Shown: positions 37,210 to 46,510 of the stretch, in pieces
Numbering within the stretch: the stretch's first letter is position 1
Layout: the number at the start of each line of letters is the position of its first letter
From: Filomicrobium sp.
Lineage (GTDB): Bacteria > Pseudomonadota > Alphaproteobacteria > Rhizobiales > Hyphomicrobiaceae
Length of the DNA stretch: 64,000 nucleotides
Reading direction: 5' to 3'
Assembly (NCBI GenBank): GCA_017792465.1
Contig: CP051234.1
Location: 2,420,606-2,484,605, forward strand
Notes under the pieces: generated by a model
What the model saw: only the letters and a program-made list of their open reading frames with translations
Told to the model about the DNA's origin: nothing
Database searches by the model: none
Translations under genes and position numbers: made by a program

Positions 37210-38028
37210 ATGAGCACCACCCTTAATCCTGTCTACGATGCGCTAAAGGCCAAACAGCAAACGGCCTGGGCATCTGGCGACTATGCAATCGTCGGGACGA
37301 CTTTGCAGATTGTCGGCGAGCAGCTTTGCGAAACCATCGACCTCAAACCCGGATCGAAGGTTCTCGATGTCGCTGCCGGCAATGGCAACGCGACGCTGGC
37401 AGCTGCGCGGCGTTTTTGCGACGTCACCTCGACTGACTACGTGCCGGTACTGTTGGAGAAAGCGCGCGCGCGTGCCGAAGCCGAAGGCACAGCCGTCAAC
37501 TTCCAGATCGCTGATGCCGAAAACCTTCCCTTCGCCGACAACAGCTTCGATGTCGTCATGTCGACATTTGGCGTGATGTTCACGCCTGACCAGGAGATGG
37601 CGGCATCCGAGATGATGCGCGTCGTGCGGCCTGGCGGAAAGATCGCACTGGCCAACTGGACGCCGGAAAGCTTCATCGGCCGGGTCTTCAAGACGATCGG
37701 CAAATACCTGCCGCCTCCGGGCGGCGTCAATTCGCCGGCGCTTTGGGGCACGCGCGCGCGGCTTGGCGAGTTCTACGCCGCAACCGCCAAGTCGATCACT
37801 CTCACACCTCAGACCTTCATGTTCCGCTATCGCTCTGCGGATCATTTCATGGATGTGTTCCGCACCTATTACGGGCCGACGCACAAAGCCTTCCTGGCTC
37901 TCGATCAAGAGGGACAAGCAGGTCTCGATGCGGACCTGCGCGCGCTTCTCGCTGAGATGAATACGGCAAGCGACGGCACAATTGTTGTTCCAGGTGCTTA
38001 TGTCGATGCGGTGATCGAGAAAGCCTGA
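37210..38028 (+). CDS. class I SAM-dependent methyltransferase
   Basis: 272 aa from ATG 37210 with an AAGGAAC site. Motif I is VLDVAAGNGNATLAAA (roughly residues 53-68), followed by the acidic SAM ribose ligand region TSTDYVPVLLEKA. The motif DAENLPFADNSFDVVMST marks the UbiE/Methyltransf_11 type, and MMRVVRPGGKIALANW is the post-motif. Substrate unknown; lipids, quinones or small acids are possible. A 155-base gap from the cupin gene holds a poly-A-rich start region. It is convergent with the cytochrome c gene. Confidence 0.85.
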   Translation: MSTTLNPVYDALKAKQQTAWASGDYAIVGTTLQIVGEQLCETIDLKPGSKVLDVAAGNGNATLAAARRFCDVTSTDYVPVLLEKARARAEAEGTAVNFQIADAENLPFADNSFDVVMSTFGVMFTPDQEMAASEMMRVVRPGGKIALANWTPESFIGRVFKTIGKYLPPPGGVNSPALWGTRARLGEFYAATAKSITLTPQTFMFRYRSADHFMDVFRTYYGPTHKAFLALDQEGQAGLDADLRALLAEMNTASDGTIVVPGAYVDAVIEKA

Positions 38029-38068
38029 TTTCTGACGTGGAGAGCTTGCATAAACGGCAAAACAAAAC

Positions 38069-38100
38069 GACGTGCGCCCGGTGTCGTCCCGGCGCACGTC
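38069..38100. terminator. bidirectional terminator between methyltransferase and cytochrome c
   Basis: Perfect 10-bp arms GACGTGCGCC and GGCGCACGTC with a 12-base loop. On the minus strand the stem is followed by GTTTTGTTTTG, so it fits as terminator of the cytochrome c gene. On the plus strand T-rich GCACTTATTTATT follows. Confidence 0.75.
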
Positions 38101-38199
38101 GCACTTATTTATTCTGGCACCGCGCGAGGCCGGATCGGGCGTCGGTCGGTGCACCTGTTTCGCTCAGAGAGTTCGGACCTGCGGATGCGGCCGGATTCC

Positions 38200-38610
38200 T
38201 CAGTGCTCCTGCAGCGTCTTCAGGTGTTCGATGATCGCCTTGATGCGAACGTCTGCCGGGTCATAGCCGCGCTTGCCTTCGGAGCGTTGGAAGCGCTCCC
38301 AGAACTTCGGCATCTGGAATGATTGGTGGCCCATGACATCGCCAGCTCCCGAGATGATCTCGAAGACTTTTTCTTCGGGAAAGACACCAAGGTTGTGCTT
38401 GGCGATCTGCGTCAGGTCGGCCGGTGGCTTGATGAGCGCCGAAGCCAACGGGCCTTTGCCGCGGCCGTCCTGGCCATGGCATTCGGCGCAGTTCCAAACG
38501 TATTCGTCTCTGCCGCTGACGACGGGAGACTGATCGGCCTCCTCGGCGATAGCGGGAGCCGACCAATAGGCGACGGTCAAAAAAAGGATCGCGAAGCTCT
38601 TCCAGGGCAT
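38200..38610 (-). CDS. periplasmic c-type cytochrome (class I-like)
   Basis: 136 aa with a signal peptide (MPWKSFAILFLTVAYWSAPAIA-EEA). The haem motif is CAECH, with the lysine/glycine run GQDGRGKGPL after it. A methionine, probably the sixth ligand, lies in GDVMGHQSFQMPKFW. AGGAGG lies five bases before the ATG. An FNR/FixK-type sequence sits about 60 bases upstream, suggesting use when oxygen is low. Its electron partner cannot be told; no oxidase gene is nearby. Confidence 0.9.
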   Translation of the reverse strand: MPWKSFAILFLTVAYWSAPAIAEEADQSPVVSGRDEYVWNCAECHGQDGRGKGPLASALIKPPADLTQIAKHNLGVFPEEKVFEIISGAGDVMGHQSFQMPKFWERFQRSEGKRGYDPADVRIKAIIEHLKTLQEH

Positions 38611-38663
38611 TCATACCTCCTGTTGAATTTGTTTGGAGTCTGCCTGAGGGCCCATCGAGATCA

Positions 38664-38677
38664 ATGATTTTGGTCAA
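38664..38677 (-). promoter_or_regulatory. candidate FNR/FixK-type site before cytochrome c
   Basis: On the minus strand TTGAC-CAAA-ATCAT, 8 of 10 positions of TTGAT-N4-ATCAA. The centre is about 60 bases upstream of the cytochrome c start. A class II promoter with the site at -41 would leave a leader of about 20 bases. The regulator (FnrN, FixK) was not seen in this window. Confidence 0.5.
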
Positions 38678-38838
38678 AGTATCGGAACTGCTGCTGGCGG
38701 GCGCGTGGTTAAGCCGCTTGGAACATGCTGCAGACGCGCAAAATCCAGATTGTTCGGTTGACTGACACATGCCAAGCTTGCCGCGTTTTAATCGCGCGCG
38801 CTGAATTCAACGGCGCCAATTTGATAGGGAGACGCCCC

Positions 38839-39126
38839 ATGCATGTCCGCGTCACGAAATATAAAATGAAGCCGGAAGCGATTGAAGAAGCCACCGCAAT
38901 GCTCGAAAAGATGAAGGGTCAGATTATGGCCCTTCCTGGGATGAAACAGTTCATCAACTCGATTAACGCCGACGGCTCAGGCTGTGTCATCGCGGTCAAC
39001 GAAAGCCGCGAGCAGGCGACCGCCAACGAGCCGGCCTCAAAGGGAATTTGGGCGCTTTATTCCGACCACCTCGCTGTGGAGCCGGAAACCCAAGGGTTCG
39101 ATGTCGTCGTCAATTGGAGCAACTGA
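38839..39126 (+). CDS. small dimeric alpha/beta-barrel protein (ABM-like)
   Basis: 95 aa from ATG 38839 with an AGGGAG site. The pattern 'MHVRVTKYKMKPEAIEEATAML', split as MHVRVTKYKMKP and EAIEEATAMLEKMKG, then PGMKQFINSINADGSGCVIAV, is the beta-alpha-beta fold of antibiotic-biosynthesis-monooxygenase-like proteins. No catalytic residue can be assigned. It is divergent from cytochrome c and followed by a membrane protein gene 173 bases downstream. Confidence 0.7.
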   Translation: MHVRVTKYKMKPEAIEEATAMLEKMKGQIMALPGMKQFINSINADGSGCVIAVNESREQATANEPASKGIWALYSDHLAVEPETQGFDVVVNWSN

Positions 39127-39299
39127 TATCGGCAGGTGTTTGCCAAAGCCGTTCCCTTCGTGCATTTGAGCGTGCTCAGAGGACGAGATCGTTTGTGCCG
39201 GGCGCCAAAATATCTCCTGCGTGAAGACGATCCGGGCTGAGTTCGATTGGCTTGGGGGCGAAGGGTGCTCGACGACATGACAAAGAGGTCTCCACGCAG

Positions 39300-39773
39300 A
39301 TGTCTGAAGCGTTGACGGTGCTGACAGTTGTCGGCGGATTTGCGATCGCTTTCCCGTTGATATGGATCTTGGTGTTGAACCTCATTGCCAGGCTCGGCGG
39401 CTGGGCTGGCCTCGCTGAGGCATTTCCAGCTCGCGGAGACCCGCGCGGCGATCATTTTTCCTGGCGGAGTGGCACCGTCGGCTGGTTCGGCAGCTATCGC
39501 AACGTGCTCGAAGTCTGGGTGTCTCCCAGCGGTCTGTGGCTCCGTCCGGTCATGATATTTCGCGCCGGTCACAAACCGATGATGGTCCCCTGGTCGGCGG
39601 TGCAAGAAGCGAGAACGCGCAAATTGATTATTTTGGTCGAGAGCCGGATCGTCGTGCGCCGCCCCGGCGGGACAACGACGTTGACTCTTTCGGGCGAGGA
39701 CATCGCGAAAAGCATTGCTCGGCATGCGCCGTCAAAAATCTTGGATGCTGACGGTGAACATGGCCGCCGCTAG
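39300..39773 (+). CDS. small single-pass membrane protein of unknown function
   Basis: 157 aa from ATG 39300 with an AAAGAGG site 9-15 bases upstream. One membrane segment, LTVVGGFAIAFPLIWILVLN (about residues 8-27), is followed by a cytoplasmic beta-rich part: HFSWRSGTVGWFGSYRNVLE, VWVSPSGLWLRPVMIF and KPMMVPWSAVQEAR, the last resembling a PH-like or YcxB-like fold. No family was recognised. It is convergent with the hydrolase gene (44-base gap). Confidence 0.65.
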   Translation: MSEALTVLTVVGGFAIAFPLIWILVLNLIARLGGWAGLAEAFPARGDPRGDHFSWRSGTVGWFGSYRNVLEVWVSPSGLWLRPVMIFRAGHKPMMVPWSAVQEARTRKLIILVESRIVVRRPGGTTTLTLSGEDIAKSIARHAPSKILDADGEHGRR

Positions 39774-39817
39774 CGCGGTCGGTCGTCGAGCTGGCCGCGG
39801 CTCCGTCAGCAGCTCGA

Positions 39818-40855
39818 TTACTTGGCGAATTGGTGAGCTCGTTGCAGGATGTCTGCGATTGGATTTTCCCGCCAGGCCGCATTGACGTATTGCCGATGCT
39901 TGGCATGGCTGGTTGCCAGAAAGACGACCGAGCCCTTCTCGAGTTCGGGTGCCAGAAACTCTGCCGTCGCAATCGAGTCGTCTTCGAGCGACTGGCGCAG
40001 GCGGGCATTCTTGGCAGCCGTGTAGCCGGTATAGGAACTGACGAAAAATCCGGAGCGATTGCTTGTCAGCCAGTTTTCGAAGGTCGGCATTTCACCGTAG
40101 AGGCCGTCCAGCAAAACGACCCCGCGCACCCGGTCGCCCAGCCGACCGCGCCGCAAGCAGTTCGCGGCAGCTAAGTATCCGCCGCTGTAGCCGACAATGA
40201 CGATCGGCAATTGGGCGAACTTTGCGCGCGCGCCCTTGCCGCCAAGCATTTCGGCCAGATGGCCCGAGGCCTCGTCCAACAGGCGGCGACACCCGCCGGT
40301 CTGCCATAACTTTCCGATACTTGAATCAGCGGCGTCGAACGCCAGCTGAGGGGCCACCAGGACAGCATTAATGCCGGAGCGCGAGATCTGTTCGGCGACG
40401 CGCTGGCGCTTGAGGACGTCGCGCTTCAAGGTTGCCCCATGGCCATGGAAGAACAGGACCACGAGCCCGGGCCGGCGAATGTCGAACCCCTTTGGGACGT
40501 GTAGCAGCACCCGGGGGTCGAAATAGGTTTCGTCCTGCCAGTGGACGTTGCCGCTAAAGCTGCGGTGGCCCAATCGGCCATCGGCTGCGACGTTGAGAAA
40601 CGGCTGATCGGTTTTGGGGACCGTACCCTCATAGGGAAAAGGGGCGGATTTAAACTCGATAATTTCGGTTTTCGCCCGCCGCATCGGCCTGAGGTAAGGC
40701 TTTGCGAGCTGTGGCTCGGGAATGAAGGGTATGAACTGGGTGAACCAGGCCTGCCGGATCGGCTCAGCAGCGGCTGCCGGCACAAAACTGGACAGCGCCA
40801 TGGCCAGGGCCGCAGCCTTGAGCACAACCAGCAAATGGTTCGCGGTCCAGCGCAT
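39818..40855 (-). CDS. secreted alpha/beta-hydrolase-fold protein
   Basis: 345 aa from ATG 40855, which gives a signal peptide (VVLKAAALAMALSSFVP with AAAA-EP). The nucleophile is the Ser in VIVGYSGGYLAA, after the oxyanion region LVVLFFHGHGAT. The acid is perhaps in DGLYGE and the His in TSHAKHRQYV. The overall layout is a periplasmic esterase or lipase-like protein of the Hyphomicrobiales. The longer frame to 40918 is less likely. It is divergent from the amino-acid permease; the 225-base gap between them holds both promoters. Confidence 0.75.
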   Translation of the reverse strand: MRWTANHLLVVLKAAALAMALSSFVPAAAAEPIRQAWFTQFIPFIPEPQLAKPYLRPMRRAKTEIIEFKSAPFPYEGTVPKTDQPFLNVAADGRLGHRSFSGNVHWQDETYFDPRVLLHVPKGFDIRRPGLVVLFFHGHGATLKRDVLKRQRVAEQISRSGINAVLVAPQLAFDAADSSIGKLWQTGGCRRLLDEASGHLAEMLGGKGARAKFAQLPIVIVGYSGGYLAAANCLRRGRLGDRVRGVVLLDGLYGEMPTFENWLTSNRSGFFVSSYTGYTAAKNARLRQSLEDDSIATAEFLAPELEKGSVVFLATSHAKHRQYVNAAWRENPIADILQRAHQFAK

Positions 40856-41080
40856 CTTCCAGAATCCTAATGTTTGAGAGCGTTTACCAATCACCGCAAT
40901 CGGGTCGAATGATGACAAAACGCCGGATCCCGCCCCAATCGGGTCAGGCTTGGATGTGAGCGCATTTTCCAGCTTCCCAGTAACTGTGCCGACGAATATA
41001 AAGCACGACCGAACTAATAGATTGTAAGCTCCTAGGATCAGGGGCTTTTTGTGGATTTATAGACGGGGACTGAAGCGTAA

Positions 41081-42439
41081 ATGAGCGTTACCGACGTTAG
41101 CGGCATCCCATCGGCTGGGCCTGGCCGCCAGACCGTCTCTGTCGTCACCGCTACGGCTATTGCCATCGCCGACATGATTGGCGTGGGCGTTTTCACCAGC
41201 CTTGGCTTCCAGGCGATGGCCATGCCTTCGCCGTTCGCGTTGCTGATGCTTTGGATCGTCGGCGGTATCGTGGCGCTGTGCGGCGCGCTGTCGTATGCCG
41301 AACTCGCGGCGGCCTTTCCGCGTTCCGGCGGCGAATACAATTTCCTGTCCCGGACCTACCATCCAGCTTTGGGCTTTCTGGCCGGCTGGGTGTCCATGAC
41401 GGTGGGTTTTGCTGCGCCGACCGCACTTGCGGCAATGGCCTTCGGCAGCTACGGGGCGGGTATCGTCCCCGGGGTCTCTCCGCTGGTACTCGCGCTTGGC
41501 GTGACCGCTATCGTGACGGCCGTGCATCTCACGGGAACCCGGCAGGGAAGCGTCTTCCAGAACGTCGGCACTGCGATCAAGATCACTCTCATTCTCGTCT
41601 TGATGATTGCAGGCTTCGCCAGCGGCGGCACCAACCCCGCCGTTTCGTTCGCACCGACCGCGGTCGACCTCAACTACATTTCGAGTGCGCCATTCGCCAT
41701 CAGCCTGGTTTTCGTGATGTACGCTTACTCGGGCTGGAACGCGGCGACCTACATCTCAGATGAAATCCAAGATCCGCAACGCAGCGTGCCGCGCTCGCTG
41801 ATCGTCTCGACGCTTGTCGTCATGCTGCTTTATACGGGCCTTAACGCGGCCTTCGTCTATTCCACGCCGCTGGAGGATCTCGCCGGCAAGCTCGACGTCG
41901 CCCTCGTCGTCGGCAAGAACCTGTTTGGCGATATCGGTGGCCGCATGGTCGGCGCGCTCATCTGCATCGGGCTTGTTTCTTCCATCAGCGCGATGATGTG
42001 GATCGGACCACGAGTGAACGCCGTCATGGGCGAAGACATCGGCACGCTAAAGTGGTTTTCGCAGCGTAACGAAAGCGGGGTTCCGGGCCTGGCGTTGCTG
42101 TTTCAGGCGGGCGTCGTTGTCGTTTTGCTTCTCACTGGCAGCTTTGAAACGGTTCTCGATTTCATCCAGTTCAGCCTGACGCTGTGCTCATTCCTGGCTG
42201 TGCTTGGCGTGATCGTCTTGCGCTTTACAAAGCCCGACCTGCCGCGGCCCTATCGTGTGCCAGGCTATCCGCTGGTGCCGCTTATCTTTCTGGGCGTCAC
42301 CGGTTTCATGCTCGTCAATCTCATCACCGAGCGTCCGCTGCAGTCGCTGGCCGGTCTCGCCGTGATGCTTGCCGGTCTCATCGTTTACGCGACCTCGCCG
42401 AAGCAGGTCGCCGCCACCTCCTCGCACGGGAATACCTGA
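41081..42439 (+). CDS. APC-superfamily amino acid permease
   Basis: 452 aa inner-membrane transporter with about 12 membrane segments. The entry helix has IADMIGVGVFTSLGFQ, the family's unwound 'G-x-G-x-F' segment. Other marks are GALSYAELAAAFPRSGGEYN and VFVMYAYSGWNAATYISDEI, both typical of the AAT/LAT-like group. The substrate (an amino acid or amine) cannot be told. A secreted protein gene starts four bases after its stop, so the two genes form an operon. The promoter probably lies in the gap to the divergent hydrolase. Confidence 0.9.
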   Translation: MSVTDVSGIPSAGPGRQTVSVVTATAIAIADMIGVGVFTSLGFQAMAMPSPFALLMLWIVGGIVALCGALSYAELAAAFPRSGGEYNFLSRTYHPALGFLAGWVSMTVGFAAPTALAAMAFGSYGAGIVPGVSPLVLALGVTAIVTAVHLTGTRQGSVFQNVGTAIKITLILVLMIAGFASGGTNPAVSFAPTAVDLNYISSAPFAISLVFVMYAYSGWNAATYISDEIQDPQRSVPRSLIVSTLVVMLLYTGLNAAFVYSTPLEDLAGKLDVALVVGKNLFGDIGGRMVGALICIGLVSSISAMMWIGPRVNAVMGEDIGTLKWFSQRNESGVPGLALLFQAGVVVVLLLTGSFETVLDFIQFSLTLCSFLAVLGVIVLRFTKPDLPRPYRVPGYPLVPLIFLGVTGFMLVNLITERPLQSLAGLAVMLAGLIVYATSPKQVAATSSHGNT

Positions 42440-42443
42440 TCTC

Positions 42444-43562
42444 ATGAGATTTCACGTCAAAGCCTGCGCACTTTTCGCCCTGGCTCTCGCCCTGTTCGTT
42501 GCGCCTTCACTCAACGCGTTGGCTGACGATACGGCCATCAATGAAACGGCCATCAATGACATGGCGCGGTTTCTCGCAGGCCTGCCGCCGTCTGCCGGTT
42601 CGCCGCTTGAGAAGCTGGCCGCCCGCCGATCGTGGAAATCGCATGCGCGCCGCTTCGATAAGGAATGGGCCAATCTTGAAAAGAGGCAGCTGTCGAAGAT
42701 CCGCAAATGGCGAACGAGCGCCATCGGCGAGCGCAAGCCTGTCGTCTTCTACATGTTCAGCGGGCCAGATTTTCTTTATGCCGACACCTTCTTGCCCGGC
42801 GCCAAAACCTACATCCTGAGCGGCCTGGAGCCGGTCGGGCGCATCCCCACTGCGGCAGGTTTGGCGCGCAATTCACTCTATGGCGAGCTTCGGCAGCTTG
42901 AGGCGTCGCTCAACACGATCGTCAGCTTCAGCTTCTTTCGCACCAAGGACATGAAGCATCAGTTGCGCAGCCGTTACCTCAACGGCACCATCCCGATCAT
43001 TCTTCTGTTCATGGCCCGGACCGGCAAGACGGTGCACACGCTCGATCTGATTGCGCTCGACAAAGAGGGGGTGGTTCACGATGCCGGTGAACCCAATCTG
43101 CCCAAGACCGCGGAAGGCGTGAAGATCACGTTTTCAAACGAAGGCAGCGACGAAAAGAGCACGCTTTATTATTTCAGCACCAACCTTGATAACGGTGGCG
43201 TCGAGGCCAGCGGCTTCTTGCCGTTTTGTTCGAAGCTTGCGCCTGGCGACGGGATCGTCAAAAGCGCGTCCTACCTGATGCACATGAGCGCTTTCTCGAA
43301 GGTGCGCGACTTCATCCTCGCCAACACATCGACATTGATTGAGGACGATTCCGGTATTCCACTGCGCTATTTCGATCAGAAGAAATGGAAGCTGCAGCCT
43401 TATGGCGTCTATCTGAAACCGATAAGCCTATTTCCGAAACGCTACCAAACGGACATGCGCAAGCTCTTTAAGAAGCACGCAAAGCCCATTCCGTTCGGGA
43501 TCGGTTATCGGCACAGACAGCGCGAATCCAACCTGCTGGTGGCGACGAAAAAGGGCGAGTGA
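42444..43562 (+). CDS. secreted protein of unknown function
   Basis: 372 aa from ATG 42444, four bases after the permease stop. The signal peptide is ACALFALALALFVAPSLNALA. The next residues contain a short tandem repeat (TAINE, TAIND), encoded by two nearly identical 15-base units at 42531-42560. The body has RKPVVFYMFSGPDFLYADTF then PGAKTYILSGLEPVG, later FSFFRTKDMKHQL, IPIILLFMARTGKTVHTLDL and YYFSTNLDNGG. No enzyme motif was recognised. Its tight coupling to the permease suggests a periplasmic partner, which is an inference. Confidence 0.75.
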   Translation: MRFHVKACALFALALALFVAPSLNALADDTAINETAINDMARFLAGLPPSAGSPLEKLAARRSWKSHARRFDKEWANLEKRQLSKIRKWRTSAIGERKPVVFYMFSGPDFLYADTFLPGAKTYILSGLEPVGRIPTAAGLARNSLYGELRQLEASLNTIVSFSFFRTKDMKHQLRSRYLNGTIPIILLFMARTGKTVHTLDLIALDKEGVVHDAGEPNLPKTAEGVKITFSNEGSDEKSTLYYFSTNLDNGGVEASGFLPFCSKLAPGDGIVKSASYLMHMSAFSKVRDFILANTSTLIEDDSGIPLRYFDQKKWKLQPYGVYLKPISLFPKRYQTDMRKLFKKHAKPIPFGIGYRHRQRESNLLVATKKGE

Positions 43563-43619
43563 GGAGAGATTGTTTTTCGCTCACGGTTATTGCGCTAGGC
43601 GAAACGCGCGCGCACCAAC

Positions 43620-44291
43620 TCACTTGTCGCCGAGATAGGAGACGATGGTGTCGATGAGCTCCAGCATGTCGTTGGTTGAAAGCTGAGCACCGCGCTCCTC
43701 GGCTTCGCGGCGGAACTCGGGCGTATCGGACCCGGCGAAAATCAGGAACGGTTGCTTGTTGCCGCGCGCGCGCACCGCTTCGAGCAGTTCATAACCGGCA
43801 CGCATATTGTCGCCGCGGCCCATATCGGAAATGATGAGGTCGTAGTGACGGCGCGCCATCGCGGCGAGCCCTTCCTCGGTGCTTGTTGCCTGCTCGACAT
43901 CGAGCTGGAGTTTGCGCAACGCGCGCACCGCCAGCTCGTTGTTAGCAGGATTGTCGTCGACCCACAGAATTGACCGGCCGATCAGATTGTCGGCAACTTC
44001 GGGCGCGAAAGCCCGCCCCACTGTCTTGCGGATGCGGCCGACGTCGACATTCTGGCTGCCGCCCTTGGCGTTCCAGTCTCGCGATGCGGCGGCGGCGGCC
44101 TCGACGGCCTCTTGTTCGAGGCGGAAGTTGAGCGGGCCAACGGAGACGGAGTGGATCGCGTTGCTGCGCCAGGCGCGATAGAGCAGGATGCCGCCCAGCG
44201 TCCAGCCGAACAGGTTGATGACCGAGCTCAGCGCCGAAACCGCATCGATGTAGCTCTGATTGGAGCGCAGAAAGTCTTCCAGTCCTGACAC
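43620..44291 (-). CDS. membrane-tethered response-regulator-receiver protein
   Basis: 223 aa from GTG 44291 behind GGGGGGAG; the longer frame adds an unlikely Cys/His-rich piece. A membrane segment ALSSVINLFGWTLGGILLY (20-38) is followed by a linker and a receiver domain from about residue 105. Acidic pair: Asp112 and Asp113 in ILWVDDNPANN. Phosphoacceptor: Asp156 in DLIISDMGRGDN. The conserved Lys expected late in the domain is missing (RGAQLSTNDMLELID), so phosphorylation chemistry may be altered. No output domain is present. It is divergent from a sugar-transferase gene. Confidence 0.8.
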   Translation of the reverse strand: MSGLEDFLRSNQSYIDAVSALSSVINLFGWTLGGILLYRAWRSNAIHSVSVGPLNFRLEQEAVEAAAAASRDWNAKGGSQNVDVGRIRKTVGRAFAPEVADNLIGRSILWVDDNPANNELAVRALRKLQLDVEQATSTEEGLAAMARRHYDLIISDMGRGDNMRAGYELLEAVRARGNKQPFLIFAGSDTPEFRREAEERGAQLSTNDMLELIDTIVSYLGDK

Positions 44292-44575
44292 GATTGTCTC
44301 CCCCCTGAAGAACGGCTGTCTGGCTTGTTCTACAAACGAATGATGGCGGCAACAATAAGGGCATGACAAGCGGTGGCGCGTGCGGGTTGCGCCGGCAGCC
44401 CAAGACCTATCGCCTTTGGCGGCAAGGTCTCAGGATGCATGACTCAAGGGGCCACGCACAATCGCTACGCTCATCTATCCCATTGATATTACTTGATGTT
44501 TTTCTGAGTTGGGAAAGTTTTTACCCTGCTGTGGCAAAGTTGCGTTCGGTCCTCTTTGTAACTTCCAGCGTAAGT

Positions 44576-46114
44576 ATGTCCAAAATCTCGACGATCGATC
44601 AGCTCGACCCCAGTGCAAGCGTTGCTTCTGCACATAAGACCTTGAACGGTTCAGCCGCGAAGCGGGGTCTGTCGCCAAGTTTTCTTGCTCGTCTTTTTCT
44701 GGATGACCGCGGAACGTTATCGCTTCCAAAACTGCTTTTCACGGTCGCGTTCCTAGATGCGCTTTGGGTTTTCGTCGCCTGCGGGATTGCGCAATCGTTG
44801 GCGGACGATGGGCCCGCGGCGCCCCCTGCACCGAGCCTCTATATCATCGGCTTCGTCTGCTTTTTCGCAGTGCTGCTGCTGCGCTGGTATTGGTCCTATT
44901 CGATCGCCGCGTTGCAGGATCTCTCCGGCCAGATCAACAAGGTCGCGAAGGCCATGTTCATGCTGCTCATCGCGCTCGCCGGCGGAGCGCATATCCTGTC
45001 CATCCGGAGCCTTGAGCCGCACTTTCTGATCCACTGGATCGGCTTTGCGTTTGCCGGCCTGCTCACGCTGCGTCTCATCGCCGAACAACTGATCCTCGTC
45101 GTGGCCCGCGCAGGTCTCCTGAGCCGCCGAACCGTTATCGTCGGCAGCGCGCATCAGGCGGATGAACTCGTCAAGGCACTTGGGAAATCCGGTCAGGGGC
45201 AGGTCGACGTTCTTGGGTATTTCGACGACCGCAATCGCGCGGGCTCCGGCGATGACGAAACAGACCTGACCAAGCTTGGTGCCTTCGATCAACTGGCCGC
45301 TTATTGCCAGGACGAAGACGTCGATCTGGTGCTTGTTGCAATTCCGCTGCGCGCCGAAGACCGGCTCATGGAAATTCTCAAAGAACTTTTCGCCATTCGC
45401 GTCGACATCCGTATCTCGGCTTTGAACGACCGGCTGCGGCTCAACTCAAGCGCCTACAAGTACATCGGCGACCTTCCCGTCCTGGCCGTGCTGGACAAGC
45501 CGCTCAACGACTGGGATCGCGCGATCAAGAACTTCATGGACCGCATCCTGGCGCTGTTGATACTGATCCCTGCCGCGCCGATCATGGCTCTTGTCGCGCT
45601 GGCTGTGCGTCTTGAAAGCAAGGGACCGATCCTCTTCAAGCAGCGCCGCTATGGCTTCAACAACCAGCTTGTCGAGGTCTACAAGTTCCGCTCGATGTAT
45701 GCCGATCAGTCCGACGCCAATGCCTCCAAGCTCGTCACCAAGGGCGATCCGCGCGTGACCAAGGTCGGGCGGATTATTCGCAAGACGAGCCTCGACGAAC
45801 TGCCGCAGCTCTTCAACGTTCTCACCGGCGAGATGTCGCTGGTCGGACCGCGTCCGCACGCGACGCAGGCGAAGGCTGGAAGCTCGCTCTATCAGGATGT
45901 AGTGCAGGGTTATCTGGCGCGTCATCGCGTGAAGCCGGGGATGACAGGCTGGGCGCAGATTTGCGGCTGGCGCGGGGAAACAGATACGCCCGACAAGATC
46001 CGGCGCCGGGTGGAGTGCGATCTCTATTACATCGACAACTGGTCGGTGCGCTTCGATCTCTACACAATCCTGATGACGCCCATCGTTCTTATCACCGGCA
46101 AGAACGCTTATTGA
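44576..46114 (+). CDS. undecaprenyl-phosphate hexose transferase (EPS initiating enzyme)
   Basis: 512 aa from ATG 44576 ([15 protein letters not shown]), the usual length; a longer frame back to 44363 overlaps the divergent regulator. Four or five N-terminal membrane segments are followed by a CoA-binding-like domain ([28 protein letters not shown]). The C-terminal bacterial sugar-transferase domain has a membrane helix, then [38 protein letters not shown] and [17 protein letters not shown]. It starts exopolysaccharide repeat units by putting a hexose phosphate on the lipid carrier. No other EPS genes are in the window. Confidence 0.9.
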   Translation: MSKISTIDQLDPSASVASAHKTLNGSAAKRGLSPSFLARLFLDDRGTLSLPKLLFTVAFLDALWVFVACGIAQSLADDGPAAPPAPSLYIIGFVCFFAVLLLRWYWSYSIAALQDLSGQINKVAKAMFMLLIALAGGAHILSIRSLEPHFLIHWIGFAFAGLLTLRLIAEQLILVVARAGLLSRRTVIVGSAHQADELVKALGKSGQGQVDVLGYFDDRNRAGSGDDETDLTKLGAFDQLAAYCQDEDVDLVLVAIPLRAEDRLMEILKELFAIRVDIRISALNDRLRLNSSAYKYIGDLPVLAVLDKPLNDWDRAIKNFMDRILALLILIPAAPIMALVALAVRLESKGPILFKQRRYGFNNQLVEVYKFRSMYADQSDANASKLVTKGDPRVTKVGRIIRKTSLDELPQLFNVLTGEMSLVGPRPHATQAKAGSSLYQDVVQGYLARHRVKPGMTGWAQICGWRGETDTPDKIRRRVECDLYYIDNWSVRFDLYTILMTPIVLITGKNAY

Positions 46115-46510
46115 TTTTGCGCGGGAGAGCTTAGCGCAGGACTAGCGTTCCCGGGGCGCACTCGTGGCGGTTTTTGAACCGCGGTTGTGATGCCGGCGTG
46201 TGGGGCGTTGCGCGACTATCCATAACGGTTTTGTGGCATGGCGCTGGTCGTCTTCCCGGGCGACGTGGGTCAATTCGCGCAAAGAACGCCTTATGCATCA
46301 AACCGAAGGGTCCTTCGCCCAGATAGTCCAACGGAACACGGTCTCCGCGGCGTTCACCGACTGAAGCGAAGCAGATCAATACTCTCATCACGATTTTGAG
46401 CTCACGGCCTCGTGACTGCGGCCTCGCCAGCGATGTGCCGTAGGAAACAGTGCGGCTGCCGGGAAGCACCTACTCGGGCACCATCTCAACCAGCCAGAAG
46501 GTGCACGGCG
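46115..46510. other. intergenic stretch before the P450 gene
   Basis: About 396 bases without a supported gene. A few short repeats and GC-rich pieces are present, but no T-tailed hairpin and no clear regulatory box were found. It must contain the P450 promoter if that gene is not part of a read-through transcript. Confidence 0.35.
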
